Positions 24,299-33,069 of a stretch of 64,000 nt of DNA are shown here, piece by piece (within the stretch, counting starts at the first letter, position 1; every line of letters starts with the position of its first letter). The stretch covers positions 1 through 64,000 of the forward strand of contig NZ_BIMD01000003.1 of assembly GCF_004000905.1 (NCBI RefSeq). Direction: 5' to 3'. The notes below the pieces were generated by a model. It did no database searches and was not told where the DNA came from. It saw only the letters and a list, made by a program, of their open reading frames with translations. The DNA comes from Paenibacillus humicus NBRC 102415. GTDB lineage: Bacteria > Bacillota > Bacilli > Paenibacillales > Paenibacillaceae. The position numbers were made by a program, and so were the translations under genes.

Positions 24299-26707
24299 AT
24301 GGCTGCAATCTGGCTGCTGTGCCGCTCCCGCCTCAAGAACAGCAAAACGCAAAACCTGTTCGTCGCCCTGCTCATCCTGCTGTCCACCCTGCTGGTCGCG
24401 ACGGCGGCGATCGTCATGGCCAACACAGGCCGCTCGTTCACCGACATGCACGACAAGACCCATGGATCGCATCAGCTCCTATTGCTGGAGAAAGGACTGC
24501 ATGATCCGCAGTTCGTCCATCAATGGTGGGAGGCGCAGCAAGGCGTCGAAACCTCCCGGCTGCTGCGCTTCCGGGCCCTATCCGGAATTACCTACAACGG
24601 CCATGACGCCCCCAATCTCTATCTGTACATGATGAATACGCCCGAACCGCCCCTGCTCGTGGACACTCTTGTTTTCGCGCAGGGCGTCCAAAGCGATGCT
24701 CCGGAGAGGGGAACGGTATGGATTCCAACCTCGATGGCCAATTCGTACGGAATTTCGGTCGGAGACAAGATTTCCTTCCACACCGGATCGGGGCAGCTGC
24801 AGCAGCGGGTTTCCGCCGTCGTGATCGACGTCCCTTTCGGAGCGCCGTTCACCAATACGGCCCGCATATGGATGAACAGCGACGATTACCGGGACTCGAT
24901 GACGCCTCTCCCAGGCACAGACAGCAGCATGATCGGGCTTCGGTTCGATGATTACAGCAGCCAAGCCGGTTATTGGGACCGCTTTGCGCGGGAGCTTGGC
25001 GGACCTTTCCTCGAAACAAAAATGGAGTTCGAGGCCATCTCCTCCTTTTACCTGATCATCAATCAGATCATCGGCTTCATCATGATTGTCCTCGGGCTCG
25101 TCATGATGCTGATCGCGCTGATTACGATCGGCTTCACCCTATCCGACGCCATTCTCGCCCACTACCGAACGATAGGCGTGATCAAGTCGCTCGGCCTGAC
25201 CTCCCGCGGCACGGTCCTCGCCTATGTATGCCAATACGGCCTGCTGGCCTGCCTGGGCATCCTTCCGGGGCTTGCCCTCAGCATCCTGCTGTCCAAAGCG
25301 ATTCTGAACCTGTCCGTGTCCTCCTTGAAGACGAAAAACGAGGAGCTGGCTGTTCATGGAATCGGCACGGCCATGTTCGTCGGACTGTTTGTCTTCGTCC
25401 TGGTTGTCCTGTTCGCGGCCTGGCAGGCCGGCAGGACCCGCTCCATCCAGCCTGCCCAGGCGATTCGGTACGGCATGTCCGAAACGGAAAGCAGACGGGC
25501 CGCAGCGTTGAACGAGGCTGCCGCGAGCCGGCTTGAATTCGGGAGGCTGCCTGTGTTCGCGGTCATCGGCTTGAGAAACCTGATCAAGAACCGAAAAGTC
25601 TCCGCTCTCATGCTGGCGCTCACGATGGCGGCCTCCTCCGTGCTCGTGCTCGGTTATGTCCTGCTGAACAGCATCATCCACATTCAGCAGACGACAGCGA
25701 AATGGGGCTACGACTCCGCCAATGTCGCGGCGATTGTCGTCAATAAAACCACGTTCTCCCGCAGCGATTTCGAGCGCGCCTTATCTGCCGACCCCCGCAT
25801 CAAAAATGCGAGCTGGCAGGGAAACCGGACCGCGGTCGTGAATCCGGAGCCCTCTGGCCGCGGCAAAGCGGCCGGCAGACAGCCTTTGAGCCTTTATTTG
25901 AGCGTCCTGGACGGCAGCTACGAGCAGATGGGCTTCGGAACCTTGAGCGGGCGCAATCCCCGCCAGAACAATGAAATCGCCTTGGGCGTCAACGTGGCCA
26001 AAACGTTGGACAAGGAGCCGGGCGACTTCGTGGACATCTACATCGAGGGCAAAAAGCAATCGCTGCTCATCACCGGCGTCTATCAGTCGATCGCCAACGC
26101 CTCGTATTCGGCGCGGGTGACGATCGAGGCCGTCCGGGCGGCAAGTCCGTCCTTCAACGATATGGACGTGTCTCTGATCAACGTCAAGGACATCGAGGCG
26201 GCTGAAGCCGTCGCGAGCGGCCTCGACGCCGCCTTCAAGGGCTCCGCCTCCGTCGTGACGCAGAAAACGCTGCTGGATTCCGTCTTCAAGGAAGCCGCCG
26301 ACATCCTTGTCTATCCCATAAGCCTGCTCGGAGCGCTGTTCGTCCTCGTGGCCTTCATCATTATTTACAGCAGCTGCCGCATCAATATGCGAAGAGAGAG
26401 CAAAACCTACGGCATCTATAAATCCATCGGAATGACCTCAACACGGATCCGGATGTCCGTCGCGCTTGGCATAACGGCTCTTGCGCTTCTGGGATCCATG
26501 CTCGGCATCCTCGTCGGCGTTTATGCGCTGCCCCTCCTGCTGGAGAATGTTCTCGCCGGCTACGGCATCGTCGAGCTGCCGGTCATACTCCACTGGGCCG
26601 GAATTCCGGCCTTTGCATCCATTCCTGTCGCCGCCGCCTTCGCGGGCTCGTGGGCATCGTCCAAAGCCATACGGACGACCTCCCCGCGCATTCTGACGGC
26701 AGAATAG
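24299..26707 (+). CDS. FtsX-type ABC transporter permease (two FtsX units)
   Basis: An 802-residue membrane protein with an N-terminal helix, a roughly 200-residue external domain, three helices (about residues 245-385), a linker, a second external domain and three final helices (about 670-800). Two FtsX repeats with large extracytoplasmic loops are typical of MacB-like mechanotransmission pumps or lipoprotein exporters. AAGGAGTG lies eight bases before ATG 24299. A GTG at 24290 overlapping the ATPase stop is the other possibility. With the kinase it suggests an envelope-stress or peptide-antibiotic response module. Confidence 0.92.
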   Translation: MAAIWLLCRSRLKNSKTQNLFVALLILLSTLLVATAAIVMANTGRSFTDMHDKTHGSHQLLLLEKGLHDPQFVHQWWEAQQGVETSRLLRFRALSGITYNGHDAPNLYLYMMNTPEPPLLVDTLVFAQGVQSDAPERGTVWIPTSMANSYGISVGDKISFHTGSGQLQQRVSAVVIDVPFGAPFTNTARIWMNSDDYRDSMTPLPGTDSSMIGLRFDDYSSQAGYWDRFARELGGPFLETKMEFEAISSFYLIINQIIGFIMIVLGLVMMLIALITIGFTLSDAILAHYRTIGVIKSLGLTSRGTVLAYVCQYGLLACLGILPGLALSILLSKAILNLSVSSLKTKNEELAVHGIGTAMFVGLFVFVLVVLFAAWQAGRTRSIQPAQAIRYGMSETESRRAAALNEAAASRLEFGRLPVFAVIGLRNLIKNRKVSALMLALTMAASSVLVLGYVLLNSIIHIQQTTAKWGYDSANVAAIVVNKTTFSRSDFERALSADPRIKNASWQGNRTAVVNPEPSGRGKAAGRQPLSLYLSVLDGSYEQMGFGTLSGRNPRQNNEIALGVNVAKTLDKEPGDFVDIYIEGKKQSLLITGVYQSIANASYSARVTIEAVRAASPSFNDMDVSLINVKDIEAAEAVASGLDAAFKGSASVVTQKTLLDSVFKEAADILVYPISLLGALFVLVAFIIIYSSCRINMRRESKTYGIYKSIGMTSTRIRMSVALGITALALLGSMLGILVGVYALPLLLENVLAGYGIVELPVILHWAGIPAFASIPVAAAFAGSWASSKAIRTTSPRILTAE

Positions 26708-26737
26708 CGGCCTGCCCCTCCATATTTCCATAAAAAC

Positions 26738-26788
26738 ACCCCCCTCGGGAGTGGATCGGAACGTTCCGATTTCCATTCCAAGGGGGGT
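26738..26788 (+). terminator. Long hairpin terminator after the two-component/ABC operon
   Basis: ACCCCCC at one end pairs with GGGGGGT at the other, with GGAACGTTCC in the centre and a few mismatches between. It is followed by ATTTC. It starts 31 bases after the permease stop. Confidence 0.7.
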
Positions 26789-26907
26789 ATTTCAGCAAAG
26801 CGCCTGTGCCAGCCCAATCCGGGCATTATCCCGGAGGCTTGAGCGAAGCTCGGCTTACTGGCCGTGGCGCCGCCTTCGATGACGAACTCGCCTCTCCTCT
26901 TCTTCCG

Positions 26908-27639
26908 TCAAACAGCCGTGTAGCCGCCGTCGACGAGCAGGCTTGCTCCCGTGACGAAGGAAGCGTCGTCGCTGGCGAGAAACAGGACGGCAGCGGCGAC
27001 TTCCTCCGGCTTGCCGAGCCTTCCCATCGGGTGCAGGCCGACGAGATGATCGGTGACCGCCTCGCTGCGGCCTCCGATCAGCGGAGTGTCGATATATCCC
27101 GGGCAGACCGCGTTCACGCGGATGCCTTTGCCGGCGTAGTCGGCGGCCATCGACTGGGTTAGCAGCTTGACGCCGCCTTTGGCTGCGGCATAAGCGGTCA
27201 CTCCCGCTTTGCCGACATGGCTGTGGATGGAGCCGCAGTTGACGATGGCGCCGCCTCCGCCCTGCTTCAGCATTTGCTGCAGAGCGTATTTGCCGCATAG
27301 AAAGACGCCCGACAGGTTGATGTCGATCGTTTTTTGCCAGGCGTCGGAAGCCAGCTTGTCCGCAGGCGCGTCATGGGCGATGCCGGCGTTGGCGAACAAG
27401 ATGTCGAGGCGGCCGAACTTGGCGACCGTCTGCTCCACCATCGCCTGCACCTGATCTTCCCTGGTCACGTCGGTGCGGACGAACAGTCCCGCTTCGAGGC
27501 TGTCCGCCACGGCTTGTCCGTGTTCCGAGAAATCCGCGATGACCACCGAGGCACCTTCCGCGGCGAATCTGCGCGCGGTCGCTTCTCCGATTCCGCTCGC
27601 CCCGCCCGTTACGACAACGACCTTATCCTTGAATCTCAT
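26908..27639 (-). CDS. SDR family oxidoreductase (FabG-like)
   Basis: A 243-residue short-chain dehydrogenase with cofactor motif TGGASGIG, D37 after strand 2 (VIADFS, suggesting NAD(H)), NAG (LFANAGIA), catalytic Ser in NCGSIHSH, and YAAAK. The ending DGGYTA is typical of the 3-oxoacyl-ACP reductase / gluconate dehydrogenase branch. GAGGAGG precedes the ATG. It sits alone between the two-component operon and a sugar transporter and might act on an imported sugar, but nothing in the sequence proves this. Confidence 0.9.
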   Translation of the reverse strand: MRFKDKVVVVTGGASGIGEATARRFAAEGASVVIADFSEHGQAVADSLEAGLFVRTDVTREDQVQAMVEQTVAKFGRLDILFANAGIAHDAPADKLASDAWQKTIDINLSGVFLCGKYALQQMLKQGGGGAIVNCGSIHSHVGKAGVTAYAAAKGGVKLLTQSMAADYAGKGIRVNAVCPGYIDTPLIGGRSEAVTDHLVGLHPMGRLGKPEEVAAAVLFLASDDASFVTGASLLVDGGYTAV

Positions 27640-27781
27640 GCTGTCTTCCTCCTCGTATGCTGGTCTTTTCTGTCTTGCCTCTCCTGTCCTGTCATTACCC
27701 TTTGCCGCCCTTATTAATTCAGTACTAAAGGATATTTCCGAACCGGCTTCCTAGTTTGGTTTATCCTGCCAGATCTCATGC

Positions 27782-27820
27782 AAAAAAAGGACGGCATCCC
27801 GCAGGCTGCCGCCCCTTTTT
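27782..27820. terminator. Bidirectional terminator after the sugar transporter operon
   Basis: AAAAAAAGGACGGCA pairs with TGCCGCCCCTTTTT (one mismatch), with a 10-base loop. T-runs follow on both strands; on the minus strand it ends the ABC operon. Confidence 0.75.
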
Positions 27821-27862
27821 CGTCTTTTCCGCTCTCCCTCCGCATCATCCGATTGCAACCTC

Positions 27863-28696
27863 CTACCCCTTCGTCCCGCCCTGCAGCCCGAACCCTTTGG
27901 ACATGAAGCGCTGGGACAGCACGTACAGCACGATGGACGGCATGGCGTACATGACCGAGAAGGCGGCCAGCTTGCCGTAATCCGCCATTCCATACTGGCC
28001 GAAAAACTGGTACAGCTTGAGCGAGGCCGGGAAGTTGCCCGGCGACTGCAGCAGGATGTAAGGCACGAAGAAATTTCCCCAGCTGCCGGAGAAGGTGAAG
28101 ATCGCGACGGTGCAAATGCCCGGCACCATGAGCGGAGCCACGACCTTGCGGATTCCGGCGAATACGGACGCGCCGTCTACCCAAGCCGCCTCTTCGAGAT
28201 CGGCCGGAACGGCATCGAGGAAGTTCTTGAGCATCCAGATTCCGTAGGGCATCGAAGAGGCGACGTAGAACAGGACGACGCCGAATACGTTGTCGTAGAG
28301 CTTGAGGCTCAGGAACAACTGATACACGGGCACCATGACCGCCGTAATCGGCAGCGAGGTCATGAACAGCACCGTCAGCATGAACGGCTTCTTGTATTTG
28401 AGCTGATACCGGGAGAGCGGATACGCCGCCAGCAAAGCCAGCAGCACGACGAGCACGGCCTGGCCGAGCGACATCAGCAGTCCGATCGCGAACGCGCGCT
28501 GGTTGCCGCTGTCCGACAGCACGGACGCGTAATTCCCTCCGGTCAGGCGGCTTGGCATCTTCAGCGTCTGCATCGCATTGGGGTCCACGGACGCGACCAG
28601 CACCCACAAAAGGGGCAGAACAAAGCAAAGGCCGATGGCGGCCAGGATGGCATAGGGAACCATCCGGACCGCATGCTTGCGTTTCATCCTCTTCAT
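27863..28696 (-). CDS. Carbohydrate ABC transporter permease, MalG family
   Basis: A 277-residue inner-membrane permease with six helices. The ATPase-contact loop EEAAWVDGASVFAGIRKVVAPLMVPG is the conserved EAA motif. The N-terminus before helix 1 is basic (MKRMKRKHAVR). ATG 28696 follows AAGGAG. It is the last gene of the binding protein / permease / permease operon and forms a heterodimer with the MalF-type partner 14 bases upstream. No ATPase gene is present; a shared MsmX-type ATPase is usual in this group. Confidence 0.94.
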   Translation of the reverse strand: MKRMKRKHAVRMVPYAILAAIGLCFVLPLLWVLVASVDPNAMQTLKMPSRLTGGNYASVLSDSGNQRAFAIGLLMSLGQAVLVVLLALLAAYPLSRYQLKYKKPFMLTVLFMTSLPITAVMVPVYQLFLSLKLYDNVFGVVLFYVASSMPYGIWMLKNFLDAVPADLEEAAWVDGASVFAGIRKVVAPLMVPGICTVAIFTFSGSWGNFFVPYILLQSPGNFPASLKLYQFFGQYGMADYGKLAAFSVMYAMPSIVLYVLSQRFMSKGFGLQGGTKG

Positions 28697-28710
28697 AGGG
28701 CGGATTCTCC

Positions 28711-29601
28711 TTAAGACTTCATCGAACGGATGTAGAACAGGCTCAGCACGATTCCGATCAGCAGGAGCAGCAGCGAGATGGCGGTTCCGTATCCGAGCTG
28801 ATAATTGACGAAGGCCTGATTGTACATGAAGATCGGCAGCGTCGTCGTCGCCGTGCCGGGCCCGCCTCCTGTCATCGCGTAGATGAGGCCGAACACTCCC
28901 AGCGTCTGCAGCGTCACGAGCATCATATTGGTCGTGATGGAATCCTTGATGTACGGAATCGTAATCCGGATCAGAATCTGCCATCTCGAAGCGCCGTCCA
29001 CGACGGCAGCCTCCTCGATCTCGCTCGGCACATCGTCCAGCGCTGCCTGGAACACAAGCATGGAGAAGGCGGTGCCATGCCAGATGTTCGCCAGAATGAC
29101 CGTGAACATGGGCATCGTGTACAGCCAGGCGATTCCTTTCGCTCCGACAAATCCGAGGATGGCGTTGAGCGTGCCTTCGTCTCCGAAAAAGCTGTACAGG
29201 CATAACGCGCATACGATCTCCGGCGTCACCCATCCCGCCAGCACGACCGTGCCGATGATGCGACGGAACGTCTTGTTCTTGCGCTTCATGAGCAGCGCGA
29301 TCAGAAAGCCCAGCACCTGCTGGCCGATGACCGCCGATCCCAACAGGAAGACGATCGTGTTCCAGATGCCCGTCCGCACCGTCGGATCCTTGAACATATG
29401 CGTGTAATTGTCGATGCCGATGAACTTCAATTCCTTCGCGGATTCCCCGGTCAGCGCCAGATTCGTGAAGGAGTAGAAGAAGGTCAGCAGAATCGGATAG
29501 ACGAAGAAGAGCAGCATGATGGCGACGGACGGAAGCAAAAAGTAGATCCACGTCCGGTTCTTGCGCGTCCTGCCCGGCACGGCGGCCGCTATGGAGCTCA
29601 T
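28711..29601 (-). CDS. Carbohydrate ABC transporter permease, MalF family
   Basis: A 296-residue permease with six helices and the EAA loop EEAAVVDGASRWQILIRITIPYIKDS. The family hallmark GLIYAMTGGGPGTATTTLP is present near helix 5. GGAGGGAAC precedes the ATG. The 108-base gap from the binding protein gene contains GC-rich sequence without an obvious terminator. The sugar cannot be deduced. Confidence 0.94.
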   Translation of the reverse strand: MSSIAAAVPGRTRKNRTWIYFLLPSVAIMLLFFVYPILLTFFYSFTNLALTGESAKELKFIGIDNYTHMFKDPTVRTGIWNTIVFLLGSAVIGQQVLGFLIALLMKRKNKTFRRIIGTVVLAGWVTPEIVCALCLYSFFGDEGTLNAILGFVGAKGIAWLYTMPMFTVILANIWHGTAFSMLVFQAALDDVPSEIEEAAVVDGASRWQILIRITIPYIKDSITTNMMLVTLQTLGVFGLIYAMTGGGPGTATTTLPIFMYNQAFVNYQLGYGTAISLLLLLIGIVLSLFYIRSMKS

Positions 29602-29709
29602 GGTCGTTCCCTCCTATCGGATATTCCGCTGCGCGGACGTCCCGCCGCCGGCTTCGCCCGGATGCCGATGCCCCGGACCTTCTTGCGATCCGAGGCCGCG
29701 GCAGGCATG

Positions 29710-31083
29710 TTATTTCTCCATCGTATGGTCGGCTCCCACGATTCTCGATACGTCCTGCGCGTACTTGCTGGCCGCATCCGCCGGCGATGTGCCGGTCGCG
29801 ACCGATTCCACCATCGCCTGGATCTGGGTGGACACCTCCGGATATTTATCCTGCGCAGGGCGGAACTCCGCATTTTTCAGGTAATCGGTAGCGATTTCGT
29901 TGAACGGCATCTTCGTGTAGGCCGGGTCCTTGGACACGTCGGCGCGAACCGTAATATTGCCGGAGGCGATGACCAGCTTGGCGGTGTTCTCCTTGTTCAG
30001 AGCGTACTGGATGAATGCCCATGCCGCGTCCTTATGCTTGGCGTTGCTCGGGATCGAGAGCGCCCAGCCGCCGGCCAGCGTGATGGAGCCCGGCGCCTGC
30101 CCCTTGCTCGTCGGCATCGGGGCGAAGCCGAGCACATCCTTGTATTCCGGCCACGGGGCGGCTCCGCCGTCGAGGTAATTGCCCGGTATCCACGAGCCGT
30201 CGAGCGAGATGGCGAGCTTGCCCTTCGGCAAGTACTCCCGCGACGCCGTATTGCCCGCTTGCCCATTCAGCACCTTGGAGAGCGGGGGACCCAGCTTTTC
30301 CTTGTTGACCGTTTCGATGAAGGACAGGGCATCGGTGATTCCCTGGCTCTTTGTGACCCATTTGCCGCTGGCGTCGTCGTAGAGCCTCTCCCCGGTTCCA
30401 TAGAGCAGCATCTCGTACGTCTGCATTGAGGTCGCCTCGCCCGTCGCCTTGCCCATGTTCATCCAGATCGGCACGACATCCGGCACCTTGGCCTTGATCG
30501 CTCTGGCGGCGTCCAGCACCTCATCCCAGGTTTTCGGCTTCCAGTCCTCCGGCAATCCCGCTTTCTTGAACAGATCCTTGTTGTACCAGAGTCCCCTGGA
30601 ATCCGTGTTGTAGGGAACTCCGTACACCTTGCCGTCGCTGGCCGTCACGCCCTTTTTCATCGCCTCGATGAAGGAGCCGTTGCTCCAGTCCTTCCAGCCC
30701 TTCAGCCTCTCGTCCAGCGGCTCCAGGTAACCCGCCGCGGCGTCGGAGTTGAGGATGAACGTATCCTCGGTCACGATGTCGGGAGCGGTGTCCTTGGACT
30801 TCAGAGCGAGCGCGATTTTGGCGAAATAATCGCCCTCCGACGCCTGGATCGGAGTCGGCTTGATCTCGATGCTTTTGTCCGGGAACGTGGAGGCGACCTC
30901 CTTGATCCACTTGTACAGAACGCCCTTCTCTCCGATTCCGTCATCCCTGTACGTAATGGTTACCGTCGTCTTGCCGGAGCTGGTCTTGCCGCCGTCTCCG
31001 GACTGGCTGCTGCAGCCTATCGCCATCACCGTGCACATGACGACTGCGCCCGCAGCCATCAGCCTCCGATTGCCTGGCCTCAT
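29710..31083 (-). CDS. Sugar ABC transporter substrate-binding lipoprotein
   Basis: The extracellular sugar receptor of the importer, family 1 (SBP_bac_1). The lipoprotein signal ends VMAIGC with Cys24. A Gly/Ser/Lys-rich linker precedes the two-lobed fold (457 residues in all). ATG 31083 follows GGGAGGGG; the open frame upstream to 31254 lacks a signal and is rejected. A catabolite-responsive element lies 30 bases upstream, so glucose repression through CcpA is likely. Confidence 0.94.
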   Translation of the reverse strand: MRPGNRRLMAAGAVVMCTVMAIGCSSQSGDGGKTSSGKTTVTITYRDDGIGEKGVLYKWIKEVASTFPDKSIEIKPTPIQASEGDYFAKIALALKSKDTAPDIVTEDTFILNSDAAAGYLEPLDERLKGWKDWSNGSFIEAMKKGVTASDGKVYGVPYNTDSRGLWYNKDLFKKAGLPEDWKPKTWDEVLDAARAIKAKVPDVVPIWMNMGKATGEATSMQTYEMLLYGTGERLYDDASGKWVTKSQGITDALSFIETVNKEKLGPPLSKVLNGQAGNTASREYLPKGKLAISLDGSWIPGNYLDGGAAPWPEYKDVLGFAPMPTSKGQAPGSITLAGGWALSIPSNAKHKDAAWAFIQYALNKENTAKLVIASGNITVRADVSKDPAYTKMPFNEIATDYLKNAEFRPAQDKYPEVSTQIQAMVESVATGTSPADAASKYAQDVSRIVGADHTMEK

Positions 31084-31112
31084 GGAATCCCCTCCCGATA
31101 TCCGCTTCACGA

Positions 31113-31127
31113 TGCAAACGCTTACGA
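31113..31127 (-). promoter_or_regulatory. Candidate CRE (CcpA site)
   Basis: On the minus strand TCGTAAGCGTTTGCA fits the consensus WTGNAANCGNWNNCW with one mismatch. It lies between the likely promoter and the start of the sugar-binding lipoprotein gene. Confidence 0.6.
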
Positions 31128-31340
31128 AATGCCAATACCAACATACGGCCGGACTTGGCCCTTTAGTACGTTCAGGCCCATGTTGTCGCGATTTCGCACC
31201 TCCGGCCGCCCGGGATGTCGCGAACCAGCAGCCCAAGATCATAAGATCCGACATAACCGGGATGGATTCTGACCTTGCAACCGTTCCCAGATGAAGTAAA
31301 TTAAGGGTAAAGGAATGGAACCTTGGGAGGTGAACGATCC

Positions 31341-32030
31341 ATGCCCGCAGATTCCCCGCTTATTCTCCAGGCTTCCGGCATCACGCGCACCTTCGGCCGG
31401 GGCAAGAGCTCCGTCACCGTGCTGAAGGGAATCGATCTCTCCCTTCCGGCAGGCAGGCTGATTGCCCTCAAGGGAAGATCGGGATCCGGCAAAACAACTC
31501 TGATCAACCTGCTCGGCGCTCTCGATACGCCGACCGAAGGCAGCATCGAGCTAGGCGGCCGCGATCTCACGAAGCTGACCGGGCGCCAGCGGGATGAGCT
31601 CCGGCGCACCGAAATCGGCCTCATCTTCCAGTCGTTCGCTCTCGTGCCGCTCATGACCGCCTACGAGAACGTCGAATTCATGCTTCGGGTGGCGGGAGTG
31701 CCCGCCAAGGAACGCCAGGCTGCCGCAATCGCAGCCCTACAGCAGGTCGGACTCGCGGAACGCATGCATCACCGGCCGTTCGAGCTGTCCGGAGGCGAGC
31801 AGCAGCGCACCGCCATCGCCAGGGCGATCGCCCGCAAGCCGAGGCTCGTCCTTGCCGACGAACCGACGGCCGAGCTCGACAGCCGGACCGGCCTGACGAT
31901 CATGAAAGCCTTTCGCGAGCTTGTCCAGCAAGGCCTGACCGTCGTACTCGCCACCCACGACCCCGCCGTCATGGAGATTGTCGATCTCGTATTCGAATTG
32001 GAGGATGGCCACATTGCCGAAGTCCGTTAA
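31341..32030 (+). CDS. ABC transporter ATP-binding protein (MacB/LolD-like), first of the export operon
   Basis: A 229-residue ATPase with Walker A GRSGSGKTT, Q-loop IFQSFALVPLMTAYENV, signature LSGGEQQRTAIARAIA and Walker B LVLADEPTAELD. The ENVEFML motif after the Q-loop is typical of the LolD/MacB group that drives FtsX permeases. ATG 31341 follows GGGAGGTG. Its last 17 bases overlap the adaptor gene. It heads an operon with adaptor, large permease and a second ATPase. Confidence 0.94.
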   Translation: MPADSPLILQASGITRTFGRGKSSVTVLKGIDLSLPAGRLIALKGRSGSGKTTLINLLGALDTPTEGSIELGGRDLTKLTGRQRDELRRTEIGLIFQSFALVPLMTAYENVEFMLRVAGVPAKERQAAAIAALQQVGLAERMHHRPFELSGGEQQRTAIARAIARKPRLVLADEPTAELDSRTGLTIMKAFRELVQQGLTVVLATHDPAVMEIVDLVFELEDGHIAEVR

Positions 32031-33033
32031 TAGATCCGCTGCAGCCGCGCTTCTCGTCCTGTCCCTGGCCGTATCCGGCTGTTCCCTTCTTCCGCGCGAG
32101 GAAGCGGAGCTGAAGCCGCCCCTCGTCAAGCCCGCGACGGAAAACTACCGGACGGCCGAAGTTGCCGAAGGAACGGTCCGGAAAGAAGTCGGCGGCACCG
32201 GAGCTTTTGAATCCCTGCGCACCGACCGCGCCCAATTATCGGGTCAGGCAGGCAGGCTGGAGAAGATCGAAGTCCAGGCCGGCGACAGCGTCCAGGCCGG
32301 AGACGTGCTGGCCCGGCTGCTTGTGGACGGGCTGGACCTGCAGGTGAAGGAACAGGAGCTGGCTGCGGAGCGCGCTGCTTATGCCTTGAAGCAGTTGCCC
32401 TCATCCGACAAGGAAGGGCGCCGGCTGGCGGGCCTGCAGCTGGATATCGAGCAGCTCAAATACGAGAGGCTGAAGGAGCAGCTGGACCATACCGTCATCC
32501 GAGCCAAGCTCAGCGGCGTCGTCACGTTCGCGGACTCGCTTCAGGAAGGAGATCTCGTCGCGCCCTACCAGACGCTCGCCGTCGTCTCGGATCCATCCAA
32601 GCTGCGGCTGGCGATGGGAATCGATTCCGGAGCGGATCTCGGCGGCGTCAAGCTCGGCTCGCCGGCCGAAGTGAAGATCGAGGACAAGACCTATGCGGCC
32701 AAAGTGGTGCAGACGCCGGATTCGGCTCCGCAGACGCCGAACAAGGCGCTGGCGGACAAATACGCCTCCACCCTGTACCTGAGCGTCCAGGGACTGCCGG
32801 AGAGTGCAGGGATCGGCACGCAGGCAAGCGTCCTCATCATCACCGAGCAGCGCAGCCATACGCTCGTCATTCCGAAGAGCGGCCTGCGGACGTACCAGGG
32901 ACGGACGTTCGTCCGGCTGCTGGAGGACGGCAAGCGGCTGCGGGAAGCCGATGTCGAGGCCGGCATCTCCAGCTCCACCGAGGTGGAGATTTTGAAAGGC
33001 TTGAAGGAGGGACAGGTCATTGTCCTCCAATAG
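32014..33033 (+). CDS. Membrane-fusion / adaptor lipoprotein (HlyD/MacA-like)
   Basis: A 339-residue envelope lipoprotein: signal MPKSVNRSAAAALLVLSL with lipobox VSGC (Cys23), then the halves of a lipoyl-like barrel split by a short helical hairpin (about residues 75-165). A beta-barrel (LVAPYQTLAVVSDPSKLRL) and a C-terminal domain with LVIPKSGL and GLKEGQ follow, all typical of MacA-type adaptors. The start is TTG 32014 because GGAGG lies eight bases before it and it opens exactly at the signal; ATG 32005 is too close to the ribosome site. It links ATPase and permease in the pump. Confidence 0.9.
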   Translation: MPKSVNRSAAAALLVLSLAVSGCSLLPREEAELKPPLVKPATENYRTAEVAEGTVRKEVGGTGAFESLRTDRAQLSGQAGRLEKIEVQAGDSVQAGDVLARLLVDGLDLQVKEQELAAERAAYALKQLPSSDKEGRRLAGLQLDIEQLKYERLKEQLDHTVIRAKLSGVVTFADSLQEGDLVAPYQTLAVVSDPSKLRLAMGIDSGADLGGVKLGSPAEVKIEDKTYAAKVVQTPDSAPQTPNKALADKYASTLYLSVQGLPESAGIGTQASVLIITEQRSHTLVIPKSGLRTYQGRTFVRLLEDGKRLREADVEAGISSSTEVEILKGLKEGQVIVLQ

Positions 33034-33069
33034 CCGCTCTCTTATCCCGTTCTTAGAGGAGGCCCGGCC

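Noticed and set aside
27863-29551. 562-residue open frame covering both sugar permeases
   Set aside because: The upstream half is an out-of-frame shadow of the MalF-type permease gene; the true MalG-type permease starts at 28696 after AAGGAG.
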